Below the pieces are notes generated by a model. The model was not told the DNA's origin. It ran no database searches and saw only the letters and a program-made list of their open reading frames with translations. Shown piece after piece: positions 15,267-23,041 of a stretch of DNA of 64,000 bases. Source of the stretch: Hyphobacterium marinum (GTDB lineage Bacteria > Pseudomonadota > Alphaproteobacteria > Caulobacterales > Maricaulaceae); contig NZ_JAZDRO010000001.1 of the NCBI RefSeq assembly GCF_036330325.1, forward strand, positions 372,001-436,000, written 5' to 3'. The position numbers and the translations under genes are program-made. Each line of letters opens with the position of its first letter. Position 1 is the first letter of the stretch.

Positions 15267-15863
15267 GTGAGACAAGTCCCTGAATGGGTTTTGGCGACCC
15301 ATAATCCCGGCAAAATCAAGGAGTTGACCGGACTGCTCACGCCGAGGGGAATCGTGCTGCGCAGTGCTGCAGATTTTTCGCTTTCTGAACCCGATGAAAC
15401 CGAAACGACATTTGCCGGCAATGCCGCGCTGAAGGCCCGTGCGGTCATGGAGGCCACGGGCCTGACCGCCCTGGCTGATGATTCCGGGCTTTCCGTCACG
15501 GCACTGGGCGGCGCGCCGGGCGTCTACTCGGCCGACTGGGCGGGAGAGCCCCGTGATTTCGACCGGGCGATGGGCCGGGTGTGGACCGAACTCGCCGATA
15601 GTGGTTCGACCGACCGGAGCGCAGCCTTCGTCTGCACGCTGGCGCTGCTGGAGCCGGGCGGTGAGCCACGCTTCTATGAGGGCCGGGTAGGCGGGACGAT
15701 CGTGTGGCCGCCGCGCGGAGAAGGCGGATTCGGCTATGACCCGATCTTCGTGCCCGAGGGCGAAAACCGCACCTTCGCGGAAATGGGTGCGGACGAAAAA
15801 AAGGCGCTGAGTCATCGCGGCCGCGCGCTGGCTGCGCTCATGGCCGCTGAATTCGGGTCATGA
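15267..15863 (+). CDS. rdgB: XTP/dITP diphosphatase (RdgB/HAM1)
   Basis: The enzyme hydrolyses non-canonical purine triphosphates (XTP, ITP, dITP) to keep them out of nucleic acids. The 198-residue protein has the N-terminal THNPGKIKELTGLL motif, TGLTALADDSGLSVTALGGAPGVYSADWAGE with the metal-binding aspartates, and the C-terminal GGFGYDPIFVPEGENRTFAEM...SHRGRALAAL block. It starts with GTG at 15267 behind AAAGG. Its TGA overlaps the hemW ATG by four bases, so the two are coupled. Confidence 0.97.
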   Translation: MRQVPEWVLATHNPGKIKELTGLLTPRGIVLRSAADFSLSEPDETETTFAGNAALKARAVMEATGLTALADDSGLSVTALGGAPGVYSADWAGEPRDFDRAMGRVWTELADSGSTDRSAAFVCTLALLEPGGEPRFYEGRVGGTIVWPPRGEGGFGYDPIFVPEGENRTFAEMGADEKKALSHRGRALAALMAAEFGS

Positions 15864-17002
15864 CACCTTCCCTCGGCCTCTATCTCCACTGGCCGTATTG
15901 CGCGCGGATCTGCCCCTATTGCGATTTCAACGTCTACAAGTCGCGCGCCAGCCATGACGATCTGGTCGATGCGATTCTCGCCGACATGGGTCACTGGCGC
16001 GAGCTGACCGGCAAACGCCCGCTCGCCTCCATCCATTTCGGCGGCGGCACGCCCTCTCTCCTCAAACCCGCTCAGCTTGAACACCTGATTGCGCGGGCTG
16101 AAGACTTGTGGGGGCTCGAGGCCGGAATCGAGATCGGGCTGGAAGCCAATCCGGATGACCAGGCCGCCTTCGCCGGGTTGGCCGCTGCCGGGGCGAACCG
16201 GTTGTCGCTGGGCGTGCAGAGTTTCGATGACGCCGCCCTCAAGGCCCTGGGCCGTGCCCATGACGGGGACGGTGCGCGGGCGGCAATCAAGGCGGCGCAG
16301 GCGGCGTTCCCGCGTGTCTCCTTCGACATGATCTATGCGCTGGAGGGTCAGGGTCTTGATGACTGGCGTGGCGAACTATCCGAAGCCATCGATTACGGCA
16401 CCGAACATCTCTCGCTTTACCAGCTAACCATCGAGCCGGGCACCGCCTTTGCGAAACGGGTGGAACGCGGCGCGCTCATTCCGCCCGGAGAGGACCTCGC
16501 CGCCGATCTCTATGCGCTGACGCAGGAGCTATGCGCCAAAGCGGGTCTGGAGGCCTACGAGATTTCCAACCATGCGCGCGGCGTTTCCGCGCAATCGGTT
16601 CACAACCGTCTCTACTGGACGGGCGGAGACTGGATCGGTGTCGGGCCGGGCGCACACGGGCGGCTGGGGTCCGCGTCCGGCGGCGGGCGGCTGGCCACCG
16701 AAGCGCGGGCGCGGCCCGAGGCCTACCGGGCTGGGGTAACAGAGACCGGGCGCGGGCATGGCGCACCGGAAATCCTCAGCGCCGATGCCGAAGCCGCCGA
16801 ACGCATCCTGATGGGGTTACGCATTACCGACGGGCTGGACCGGGCTGCCCTGCGGGCCGCCACGGGGCGCGATATTGATATCGGTGCGGCCGAACGCTAC
16901 GCCCGGCAGGGCCTGCTGACACTCACCCCGGACCGGGTCGCTTTGACACCAGAGGCCCGGGTCTATGGCGACCGGATGGCCAATGAGCTGGTACCCGACT
17001 AG
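15860..17002 (+). CDS. hemW: radical SAM heme chaperone HemW (coproporphyrinogen oxidase-like)
   Basis: A 380-residue radical SAM protein with the 4Fe-4S motif YCARICPYCDF (C14, C18, C21), followed by IHFGGGTPSLL, LEANPDD, SLGVQSFDD and YQLTIEPGT. The HemW C-terminal domain (TGGDWIGVGPGAHGRL) completes it. HemW-type proteins bind heme and are thought to deliver it to respiratory enzymes; they are often misnamed HemN. The downstream convergent LppC-like gene shares a CTAG at the stops. Confidence 0.94.
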   Translation: MTPSLGLYLHWPYCARICPYCDFNVYKSRASHDDLVDAILADMGHWRELTGKRPLASIHFGGGTPSLLKPAQLEHLIARAEDLWGLEAGIEIGLEANPDDQAAFAGLAAAGANRLSLGVQSFDDAALKALGRAHDGDGARAAIKAAQAAFPRVSFDMIYALEGQGLDDWRGELSEAIDYGTEHLSLYQLTIEPGTAFAKRVERGALIPPGEDLAADLYALTQELCAKAGLEAYEISNHARGVSAQSVHNRLYWTGGDWIGVGPGAHGRLGSASGGGRLATEARARPEAYRAGVTETGRGHGAPEILSADAEAAERILMGLRITDGLDRAALRAATGRDIDIGAAERYARQGLLTLTPDRVALTPEARVYGDRMANELVPD

Positions 17003-18261
17003 AAGCCCGCGGGCTCGAAACTGCGCGGTGCGGGTTCGATCACGGTAAATCCACCACGCCCGACCGAGTAGACGGCGAGGCCGCGCTCGATCCGCCCGTC
17101 GGCCCGGAAACGGAAGAGGCCGTCCGCGCCGAGGAAGCCTTCAGGATCTTCGACCGCCGCGCGCGTAAACCCGTCGCGCGCCCCGGCCAGATGCAGGGTC
17201 AGCAACACGCCGTCATAGGCCTGACTGGCAATGCGGGAGGGGGCTTCGCCATAGGCGGCTTCGTAGCTCGCCACGAAACGGGACCGGGCGGCTTCGTCCG
17301 GACCGGCAAACCAGCCCCCGCGCAAGACCGGCTCGCGAATGGTCTCGGGATCGTTCCACAGGCCGGTGCCAAGGAAGCGAACTTCGGCCGGGTCAACATC
17401 ATGATAGGGCAGGAGCGGGCCCAGCATGCGCAGGCGGACCCCGCCCTCGGGCAACATCACCGCCTCATAGCCGGTATCGGACCGGGCCAGCCGCGCTGCG
17501 GCGCTGGTCATGGCTTCCACGCCGCCCGAATAGGGCTCGCTGGCGACGAGACTGCCGCCGCCCATGCGGGATTCGGTGTCCATCGCATCGCGGACAATAT
17601 TGCCATAGGCCCCGGTCGGTCCGAGATAGGCGAAGCGGGAAAGACCGGTGCGCGTCGCATATTCGATGACGCGTGCGACCTCGGTTTCCGGCGGGAAGCT
17701 GAGGAGATAAACGCCATTGCCCGCGACACTGCCATCGGTCGAGAAAGCGATGACCGGCACGTCATAGCTTCTGGCTTCATCACCCGCGGCGCGGGCGGCA
17801 GTCCCGAAAAGCGGACCAAGAATGATGTCAGCCCCGTCGCGGACGGCGGCCTGGGTCGCCTGGCGCGCCCCGCTGGCCGTCCCGCCCGTATCCTTGGGCA
17901 TCAGGACGATATCGCCGGTACCGTGTTCGAAGAGGGCGAGCTGGGCTGCATTGAGCAGCTGGATCGCTTCGGCCCGCGCGCCGGAATTCTCGGCGGAGAA
18001 GGGCAGGAGGATGGCGGCGCGCACCAGTTCGCGGCCTTCCATGTGCGGCGGGATCAGACCGGTAAAGCGCGGTGGCTGCGGGGTGGGATCGACCGGTTCG
18101 GGATCCTCGACCTCGACGGGCGGCGGCTGGGGCGGCACATAGACCGGGCCCGGATCGCGGGGCGGGGCCGGTGTCGCACAGGCGGCAACGGCCAGAAGCG
18201 CCGCAGCAACAAGGCATTTGGGCAATGCGCCGAAGGCGCTTAAAGGTGTAGACAGAGACAT
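16999..18261 (-). CDS. LppC-like penicillin-binding-protein activator lipoprotein
   Basis: A 420-residue lipoprotein with a signal peptide and lipobox ending VAAC (C28). A proline-rich linker (about 30-75) leads to a periplasmic type-I-binding-protein fold: VRAAILLPFSAENSGARAEAIQLLNAAQLALFE, ILGPLFGTAARAAG, VIAFSTDGSVAGNGVYLLSF. This matches the alphaproteobacterial penicillin-binding protein activator (LpoA C-domain/LppC) family, which supports peptidoglycan synthases; direct evidence in this lineage is limited. The start at 18261 is chosen because the signal peptide begins there. Its ATG overlaps the rsmI ATG in a shared CATG on opposite strands. Confidence 0.85.
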   Translation of the reverse strand: MSLSTPLSAFGALPKCLVAAALLAVAACATPAPPRDPGPVYVPPQPPPVEVEDPEPVDPTPQPPRFTGLIPPHMEGRELVRAAILLPFSAENSGARAEAIQLLNAAQLALFEHGTGDIVLMPKDTGGTASGARQATQAAVRDGADIILGPLFGTAARAAGDEARSYDVPVIAFSTDGSVAGNGVYLLSFPPETEVARVIEYATRTGLSRFAYLGPTGAYGNIVRDAMDTESRMGGGSLVASEPYSGGVEAMTSAAARLARSDTGYEAVMLPEGGVRLRMLGPLLPYHDVDPAEVRFLGTGLWNDPETIREPVLRGGWFAGPDEAARSRFVASYEAAYGEAPSRIASQAYDGVLLTLHLAGARDGFTRAAVEDPEGFLGADGLFRFRADGRIERGLAVYSVGRGGFTVIEPAPRSFEPAGF

Positions 18262-19165
18262 GAGCGAACCGCCGAAAACCACTGCCGGGAAAGCTAGCCC
18301 TCCCGTGCCGGGGCCGCAACCGGTCGCGGCGGGTTTGCACCTTGTCGCGACCCCGATCGGCAATCTGCGCGACATCACGTTGCGCGCGCTCGACACGCTC
18401 CATGCCGCGGACCGCATCTATGCCGAGGACACCCGCGTGGCGCGCAAACTGCTCGACGCCTATGGCGTTTCCGCGAAGCCACGCCCCTGTCATGACCACA
18501 ATGAAGACCGGGTGACGCCGGAGATTCTCGCTGCCCTGGAAGCGGGAGAGACAGTGGCGCTGGTCTCGGACGCGGGAACGCCCCTGGTTTCTGACCCCGG
18601 TTTCCGCCTGGCCCGCGCGGCACTCGAAGCCGGGCATCGCGTCCACAGCCTGCCCGGGGCCTGCGCACCCATTGCGGCGCTGACCATATCGGGCCTGCCG
18701 AGCGACACGTTTCTCTTCGACGGGTTTCCGCCATCGAAAACCGCCGCACGCAAGAAGCGGTTTGAAGTGCTGAGAACCGTGCCGGCGACGCTGGTTTTCT
18801 TTGAATCCGCGCAGCGGCTCGCCGCGAGCCTTTCCGACATGGCGAAGGTGTTCGGTTCGCGCCCGGCGGCGGTGGCGCGCGAACTGACCAAGAAATTCGA
18901 GGAAGTCCGGCGCGGCACGCTCGATGACCTGGCGGCCCACTATGACGCCGAGGGTCCGCCGCGCGGCGAGATCGTCGTGTTGTGCGGCCCGCCGGAAGCC
19001 GGGTCGCTCGACTGGGGCGAGGCCGACGTCGATGCTGCGCTTGCCGAAGCCGTCCCGGCGCTGGGGGTGAAGGGCGCGTCGCAGGCCGTTGCCGGCGTGT
19101 CGGGCTGGTCGAAGCGCGATCTCTATGCCCGCGCGCAAGCCTTGAAGGATAGCGGCACGCCATGA
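18260..19165 (+). CDS. rsmI: 16S rRNA (cytidine1402-2'-O)-methyltransferase
   Basis: RsmI methylates the ribose of C1402 in the 16S decoding centre. The 301-residue protein has the tetrapyrrole-methylase fold with GLHLVATPIGNLRDITLRALDTL, ADRIYAEDTRVARKLLD, VSDAGTPLVSDPGFRLARAA and LPGACAPIAALTISGLPSD...FLFDGFPPSK. The start used is ATG 18260; an in-frame ATG at 18218 would overlap the divergent lipoprotein gene further. YraN follows with an ATGA overlap, the conserved rsmI-yraN pair. Confidence 0.95.
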   Translation: MSEPPKTTAGKASPPVPGPQPVAAGLHLVATPIGNLRDITLRALDTLHAADRIYAEDTRVARKLLDAYGVSAKPRPCHDHNEDRVTPEILAALEAGETVALVSDAGTPLVSDPGFRLARAALEAGHRVHSLPGACAPIAALTISGLPSDTFLFDGFPPSKTAARKKRFEVLRTVPATLVFFESAQRLAASLSDMAKVFGSRPAAVARELTKKFEEVRRGTLDDLAAHYDAEGPPRGEIVVLCGPPEAGSLDWGEADVDAALAEAVPALGVKGASQAVAGVSGWSKRDLYARAQALKDSGTP

Positions 19166-19548
19166 CCGGCAAGCGCCAGGCGGCCGAGGCGCGCGGACGC
19201 CGGGCCGAGACGCTGACCGCGATCTGGCTGATGGCGAAGGGCTACCGCATTCTCGCCCGGCGGGCGCGAACGCCCTATGGCGAGCTGGACCTGGTGGCAA
19301 AGCGCGGACCTGTCCTCGCCTTCGTCGAGGTCAAGACCAGCGACAAGCAAGGCCGGGCCGTCCACGCCCTGTCACCGCGCCAGCAGGGGCGGCTGATCCG
19401 GGCTGGTGCGTGGTTTCGCAGCCGCTCGGACGAGTTTGCCAGACTTCAGCCGCGATTCGACCTGATGATCATCGAGCCGGGACGCTGGCCGGAACACCGG
19501 CGCGGGGCCTGGCAGGCCGAGGGCCGCGATGCGCTCGACCTAAACTGA
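19162..19548 (+). CDS. yraN: YraN/UPF0102 endonuclease-like protein
   Basis: A 128-residue protein with the UPF0102 restriction-endonuclease-like core: AEARGRRAETLTAIWLMAKGYRILARR, GELDLVAKRGPVLAFVEVKTS (acidic residues plus E-x-K). It lies four bases into the end of rsmI. The cellular role of the family is not settled; a Holliday-junction-resolvase-like fold is accepted from structure. The downstream gene is a lipoprotein 70 bases away. Confidence 0.9.
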   Translation: MTGKRQAAEARGRRAETLTAIWLMAKGYRILARRARTPYGELDLVAKRGPVLAFVEVKTSDKQGRAVHALSPRQQGRLIRAGAWFRSRSDEFARLQPRFDLMIIEPGRWPEHRRGAWQAEGRDALDLN

Positions 19549-19618
19549 TCGGTTACGTCTGGCGGGCGAGACTCTGGCTCGAAGTGATTCGCACCGCCTT
19601 TTATCGGAGACCTCCCCC

Positions 19619-20308
19619 ATGTCCCTGCGTGCAAGCTGCCTCGCCCTTTCCCTCCTGATGCTGGCCGGCTGCGCCGCGGTCCAGCCTGAACGGTCCGTCG
19701 GACGGGGGCTGGATGACACCAACGCCTCCATCTCGATCAAGGCGGCCATGTTGCGCGCGGAAGGTTATGCGCTGGAAGGCGCGGACGTGGAGGTCACTGA
19801 CGGGGTCGCCCTCATCACCGGGACCGTGCCGCGCGAAGCCGACCGGCAGATGGCCGAATGCCTCGCCTGGTCGGCGCTGGCGGTACGCGCGGTACAAAAC
19901 GAGCTGAGAATCTCCGCCGCCACGGACATCCGCGACCGGTCCCGCGATGCCTGGATTTCCCAGCGCGTCTCCTCGCGCCTGTTGCGCGACCGCTCCATCC
20001 GCAGCGTCAACTATAATGTAGAGGCGCATGACGGGACCGTTTATCTCCTCGGCGTCGCGCGCACGCGCGGCGAGCTGGAACGCGCCGCCGCCCATGCCGC
20101 GCTGGTTGACGGGGTCAGCGATGTCGTCACCTATGTGCGGGTGATCGGAGAGGCCTCTGAACCCGTCGCGCGCGGCGAACGCCAGGCGCGGGCCTGTGCG
20201 GGCGAAGCGGTTCCGACCATGGACGGACAGGGCAATGAGCTGATGGGTGCGCCCGACATGGACGCGCCCGAGGAAGTGCGCACAGCGCCGGTCCGTCCGA
20301 TCGACTAG
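19619..20308 (+). CDS. double BON-domain outer-envelope lipoprotein
   Basis: A 229-residue lipoprotein with lipobox LAGC (C18). Two consecutive BON domains cover about 35-110 (ISIKAAMLRAEGYALEGADVEVTDGVALITGTVP) and about 115-190 (SSRLLRDRSIRSVNYNVEAHDGTVYLLGVARTRGELERA). A C-terminal charged tail follows. BON domains bind phospholipid surfaces; relatives include OsmY and YraP/DolP, the latter often encoded near yraN. It is most likely a DolP-like envelope-integrity protein, by context and domain layout. Confidence 0.85.
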   Translation: MSLRASCLALSLLMLAGCAAVQPERSVGRGLDDTNASISIKAAMLRAEGYALEGADVEVTDGVALITGTVPREADRQMAECLAWSALAVRAVQNELRISAATDIRDRSRDAWISQRVSSRLLRDRSIRSVNYNVEAHDGTVYLLGVARTRGELERAAAHAALVDGVSDVVTYVRVIGEASEPVARGERQARACAGEAVPTMDGQGNELMGAPDMDAPEEVRTAPVRPID

Positions 20309-20312
20309 AGGC

Positions 20313-20330
20313 CCGCCCGATAACGGGCGG
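20313..20330 (+). promoter_or_regulatory. hairpin between the BON lipoprotein gene and gshB
   Basis: CCGCCCG and CGGGCGG form a perfect 7-bp stem around an ATAA tetraloop, five bases after the lipoprotein stop and 22 bases before gshB. There is no T-run. Its place suggests a 3'-end protection or intercistronic element between the two genes. Confidence 0.4.
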
Positions 20331-20352
20331 TATTGAGGGACAGACGAGCGAC

Positions 20353-21303
20353 ATGGTCTTGCGCGTAGCGGTCCAGATGGACCCGATTTCCGGCGTTGAT
20401 ATTCGCGGCGACACCAGTTTCGCCCTCATCGAGACCGCGCAGGCGCGCGGCGCGAAAGTGTGGACCTATCAACCCAAACATCTGTCCTGGAATGAGGGGC
20501 GGATCACCGCCGTCGCCCGCCCGGTCACGGTGCGCCGCGAACAGGGCAACCATGCCGACGAGGGCGCGCCGGAAACGCTCGATCTCGCTGAAGACATCGA
20601 CGTCATCCTGATGCGTCAGGACCCGCCCTTTGACATGGGCTATATCACCGCGGCGCACATTCTCGAGGAACTCAAGGGCCGCACGCTGGTGCTCAACGAT
20701 CCCGAATGGGTTCGCTCCAGCCCGGAAAAACTCCTGCCGCTGAAATTTCCCGACCTCATTCCACCGACGCTGATTTCGCGCGACCTCGACGCGATCAAGG
20801 CATTCCGGAAAACCCATCGCGACATCATTTTGAAGCCCCTCTACGGCAATGGCGGGGCGGGCGTGTTCCGGGTCAAGGAAGACGACGGCAATTTCTCCGC
20901 GCTCACCGAAATGTTCTTCGCTGCCAGCCGCGAGCCGATCATTGCCCAAGCTTTCCTGCCCGTGGTCAGCGAGGGCGACCGGCGCGTCATCCTCATTGAC
21001 GGGGAGGGCGTCGGGGTCATCAATCGCCGCCCGCAGCCCGGCGAAACGCGCTCGAACATGCATGTCGGCGGCGCAGCAGAACCGGCCGAGCTCTCCGAAG
21101 CCGACCGGCATATCTGCGCGCGGATCGGGCCATTGCTGAAAGAGCGCGGCCTTGTCCTCGTCGGGATCGACGTGATCGGCGACCGGCTGACCGAGATCAA
21201 TGTCACCTCGCCGACGGGCGTGCAGGAGCTGAAACGCTTCTCCGGCGTCGATGCTTCGGCCTTGTTCTGGGACGCGGTCGACCGGCGGCTGAAAACGGGC
21301 TGA
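20353..21303 (+). CDS. gshB: glutathione synthetase
   Basis: GshB ligates glycine to gamma-glutamylcysteine using ATP. The 316-residue ATP-grasp protein contains MRQDPPFDMGYITAAHILE, IILKPLYGNGGAGVFRV, REPIIAQAFLPVVSEGDRRVILIDGE, RRPQPGETRSNMHVGGAAEP and the metal-binding GIDVIGDRLTEINVTSPTG. Length and order are normal. Glutathione would be consumed by the glyoxalase-like enzyme encoded at 1.4 kb. Confidence 0.97.
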   Translation: MVLRVAVQMDPISGVDIRGDTSFALIETAQARGAKVWTYQPKHLSWNEGRITAVARPVTVRREQGNHADEGAPETLDLAEDIDVILMRQDPPFDMGYITAAHILEELKGRTLVLNDPEWVRSSPEKLLPLKFPDLIPPTLISRDLDAIKAFRKTHRDIILKPLYGNGGAGVFRVKEDDGNFSALTEMFFAASREPIIAQAFLPVVSEGDRRVILIDGEGVGVINRRPQPGETRSNMHVGGAAEPAELSEADRHICARIGPLLKERGLVLVGIDVIGDRLTEINVTSPTGVQELKRFSGVDASALFWDAVDRRLKTG

Positions 21304-21316
21304 TTTCACCCTGCGG

Positions 21317-21351
21317 TTGACTCGCGCCGCATTTTCGTTCTTTAAATGTTC
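21317..21351 (+). promoter_or_regulatory. LexA box over the comM promoter
   Basis: GTTC-N7-GTTC (21337-21351, spacer TTTAAAT) is an exact match to the alphaproteobacterial LexA/SOS operator. TTGACT (21317-21322) is a good -35, and TTAAAT inside the LexA box lies 18-19 bases downstream as the -10. Bound LexA would therefore cover the -10. The comM start is about 120 bases further on. This predicts SOS induction of comM. Confidence 0.75.
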
Positions 21352-21471
21352 CTGTTTTGATCTGGCGTGTTCCACGCCCTGTGGAAAACTCCGCTGATTC
21401 CAGAGGTTTAGCCCCTGAAGTTGCGGAACATGTGCTTGCACGGGGCCGGCGGAATTCGGGGGAGGACGGGA

Positions 21472-23016
21472 ATGGCGGCACGCACGATGACAGTGGCGTT
21501 CGAGGGTGCGCAGGCGCGCCGGGTCGATGTCCAGGTGCAGGTCGCTGGCGGGCTGCCCGCCTTTTCCGTGGTGGGCCTCGCCGACAAGGCGGTCGCGGAA
21601 AGCCGTGACCGGGTGCGCGCCGCTTTCGCTGCAATCGGCCTGTCGATGCCGCCCGACCGGGTGATCGTCAATCTTGCCCCGGCTGATCTGCCCAAAGAGG
21701 GCGCGCATTTCGACTTGCCAATCGCCATCGGCCTTATGGCGACGCTGGGTGTCATCCCCCACGATGCAGCGGCGGAACATTTCGCCATCGGCGAGCTGGG
21801 GCTGGATGGCTCGATTGCGTCAACGCCGGGCGCGCTGCCTGCCGCCATGGCCGCGTCCGAGGCCGGTGCGGGCTTTATCTGCCCGGCAGCCTGCGGCCCC
21901 GAAGCGGCCTGGGCGGGCGGCGACCTCTCCATTCTCGCGCCGCAATCGCTCATCCAGCTGGTCAATCATTTCAAGGGGACACAGCTTCTCTCCCGCCCCG
22001 CGCCCGGCGATCTCATTGACGGCGCGCTCGATACCGATCTGCGCGACGTGAAGGGCCAGGAAAGCGCCAAGCGCGCACTCGAAATCGCCGCCGCCGGCGG
22101 GCATAATCTCCTGATGACCGGCCCGCCCGGGGCCGGCAAGTCGATGATGGCCCAGCGCCTGCCGGGTCTTCTCCCGCCGCTCTCCGCGCAAGAGCTTCTG
22201 GAAGTCTCGATGATCCAGTCGGTCGCGGGACTGCTGGAGCGCGGACGCCTAACCCGTACCCGGCCTTATCGGGCCCCGCACCATTCGGCGTCGATGGCGG
22301 CAATGGTCGGGGGCGGTCAGAAAGCGAAACCGGGCGAGGCCTCGCTCGCCCATCGCGGCGTGCTCTTCCTCGACGAATTGCCGGAGTTTCACCCCCAGGT
22401 ACTCGATTCGCTGCGCCAGCCGCTCGAAACCGGCGAAATCGTGGTCGCCCGCGCCAACGCCCATGTCACCTATCCGGCCCGCTTCCAGCTGATCGCGGCG
22501 ATGAATCCCTGCCGTTGCGGCTGGGCGGGGGCCAATGGCGAGGCCTGCAAGCGCGGTCCGCGCTGCGCGGCGGACTATCAGGCCCGCGTCTCCGGCCCGC
22601 TGATGGACCGGATCGATTTGCATGTGGACGTCCCGCCCGTCACGCCCGCCGATCTCGCCTTGCCGCCGCCGGTGGAAGGCACCGCCGAGGCGGCGGCCCG
22701 GGTCGCCGCGGCGCGCGAAGCGCAGAATGAGCGCGGGCGGCTCAATGCCCAACTGTCGGCAGACCTCCTCGATCATGTCGCCGAGCCTGACGCTGGCGGT
22801 CGCGCGCTGGTCAACCAGGCCGCCGAGGCGATGGGGCTGACCGCGCGCGGCTATCACCGCGTGTTGCGCGCCGCGCGCACCATAGCCGATCTCGACGGAT
22901 CGGACGGGGTCAGGCGCATCCACATCGCCGAAGCCCTGTCGCTGCGCCGCGCCGCGGAAGGCGCACGGGGCGGCGGATTATCGAAAAATCACGTGTCCAC
23001 GAAAGCGCTTCCTTAA
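21472..23016 (+). CDS. comM: ComM/YifB family AAA+ ATPase (Mg-chelatase-like)
   Basis: A 514-residue protein. The N-terminal ChlI/Lon-like domain is MTVAFEGAQARRVDVQVQVA plus AESRDRVRAAFAAIGL. The AAA+ core has Walker A GPPGAGKS (217-224), Walker B LFLDELPEF and AMNPCRCGW. A C-terminal helical domain (LTARGYHRVLRAARTIADLDG) completes it. ComM is a hexameric helicase that promotes branch migration during natural transformation in studied gammaproteobacteria. The ATG at 21472 follows a strong GGGGGAGG Shine-Dalgarno; the longer frame back to a TTG at 21421 is unlikely. A LexA box lies upstream. Confidence 0.93.
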   Translation: MAARTMTVAFEGAQARRVDVQVQVAGGLPAFSVVGLADKAVAESRDRVRAAFAAIGLSMPPDRVIVNLAPADLPKEGAHFDLPIAIGLMATLGVIPHDAAAEHFAIGELGLDGSIASTPGALPAAMAASEAGAGFICPAACGPEAAWAGGDLSILAPQSLIQLVNHFKGTQLLSRPAPGDLIDGALDTDLRDVKGQESAKRALEIAAAGGHNLLMTGPPGAGKSMMAQRLPGLLPPLSAQELLEVSMIQSVAGLLERGRLTRTRPYRAPHHSASMAAMVGGGQKAKPGEASLAHRGVLFLDELPEFHPQVLDSLRQPLETGEIVVARANAHVTYPARFQLIAAMNPCRCGWAGANGEACKRGPRCAADYQARVSGPLMDRIDLHVDVPPVTPADLALPPPVEGTAEAAARVAAAREAQNERGRLNAQLSADLLDHVAEPDAGGRALVNQAAEAMGLTARGYHRVLRAARTIADLDGSDGVRRIHIAEALSLRRAAEGARGGGLSKNHVSTKALP

Positions 23017-23041
23017 CGCCTCAGGGCGTAAAAGGATCGTG

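Noticed and set aside
17828..19300. Minus-strand frame of 490 codons opposite rsmI and yraN
   Set aside because: It has no domain and covers two conserved plus-strand genes; only the LppC-like frame is real on that strand.
20305..21780. Minus-strand frame opposite gshB and the start of comM
   Set aside because: It covers a promoter, a LexA box and a conserved gene, and its protein is His/Arg-rich without recognisable motifs.
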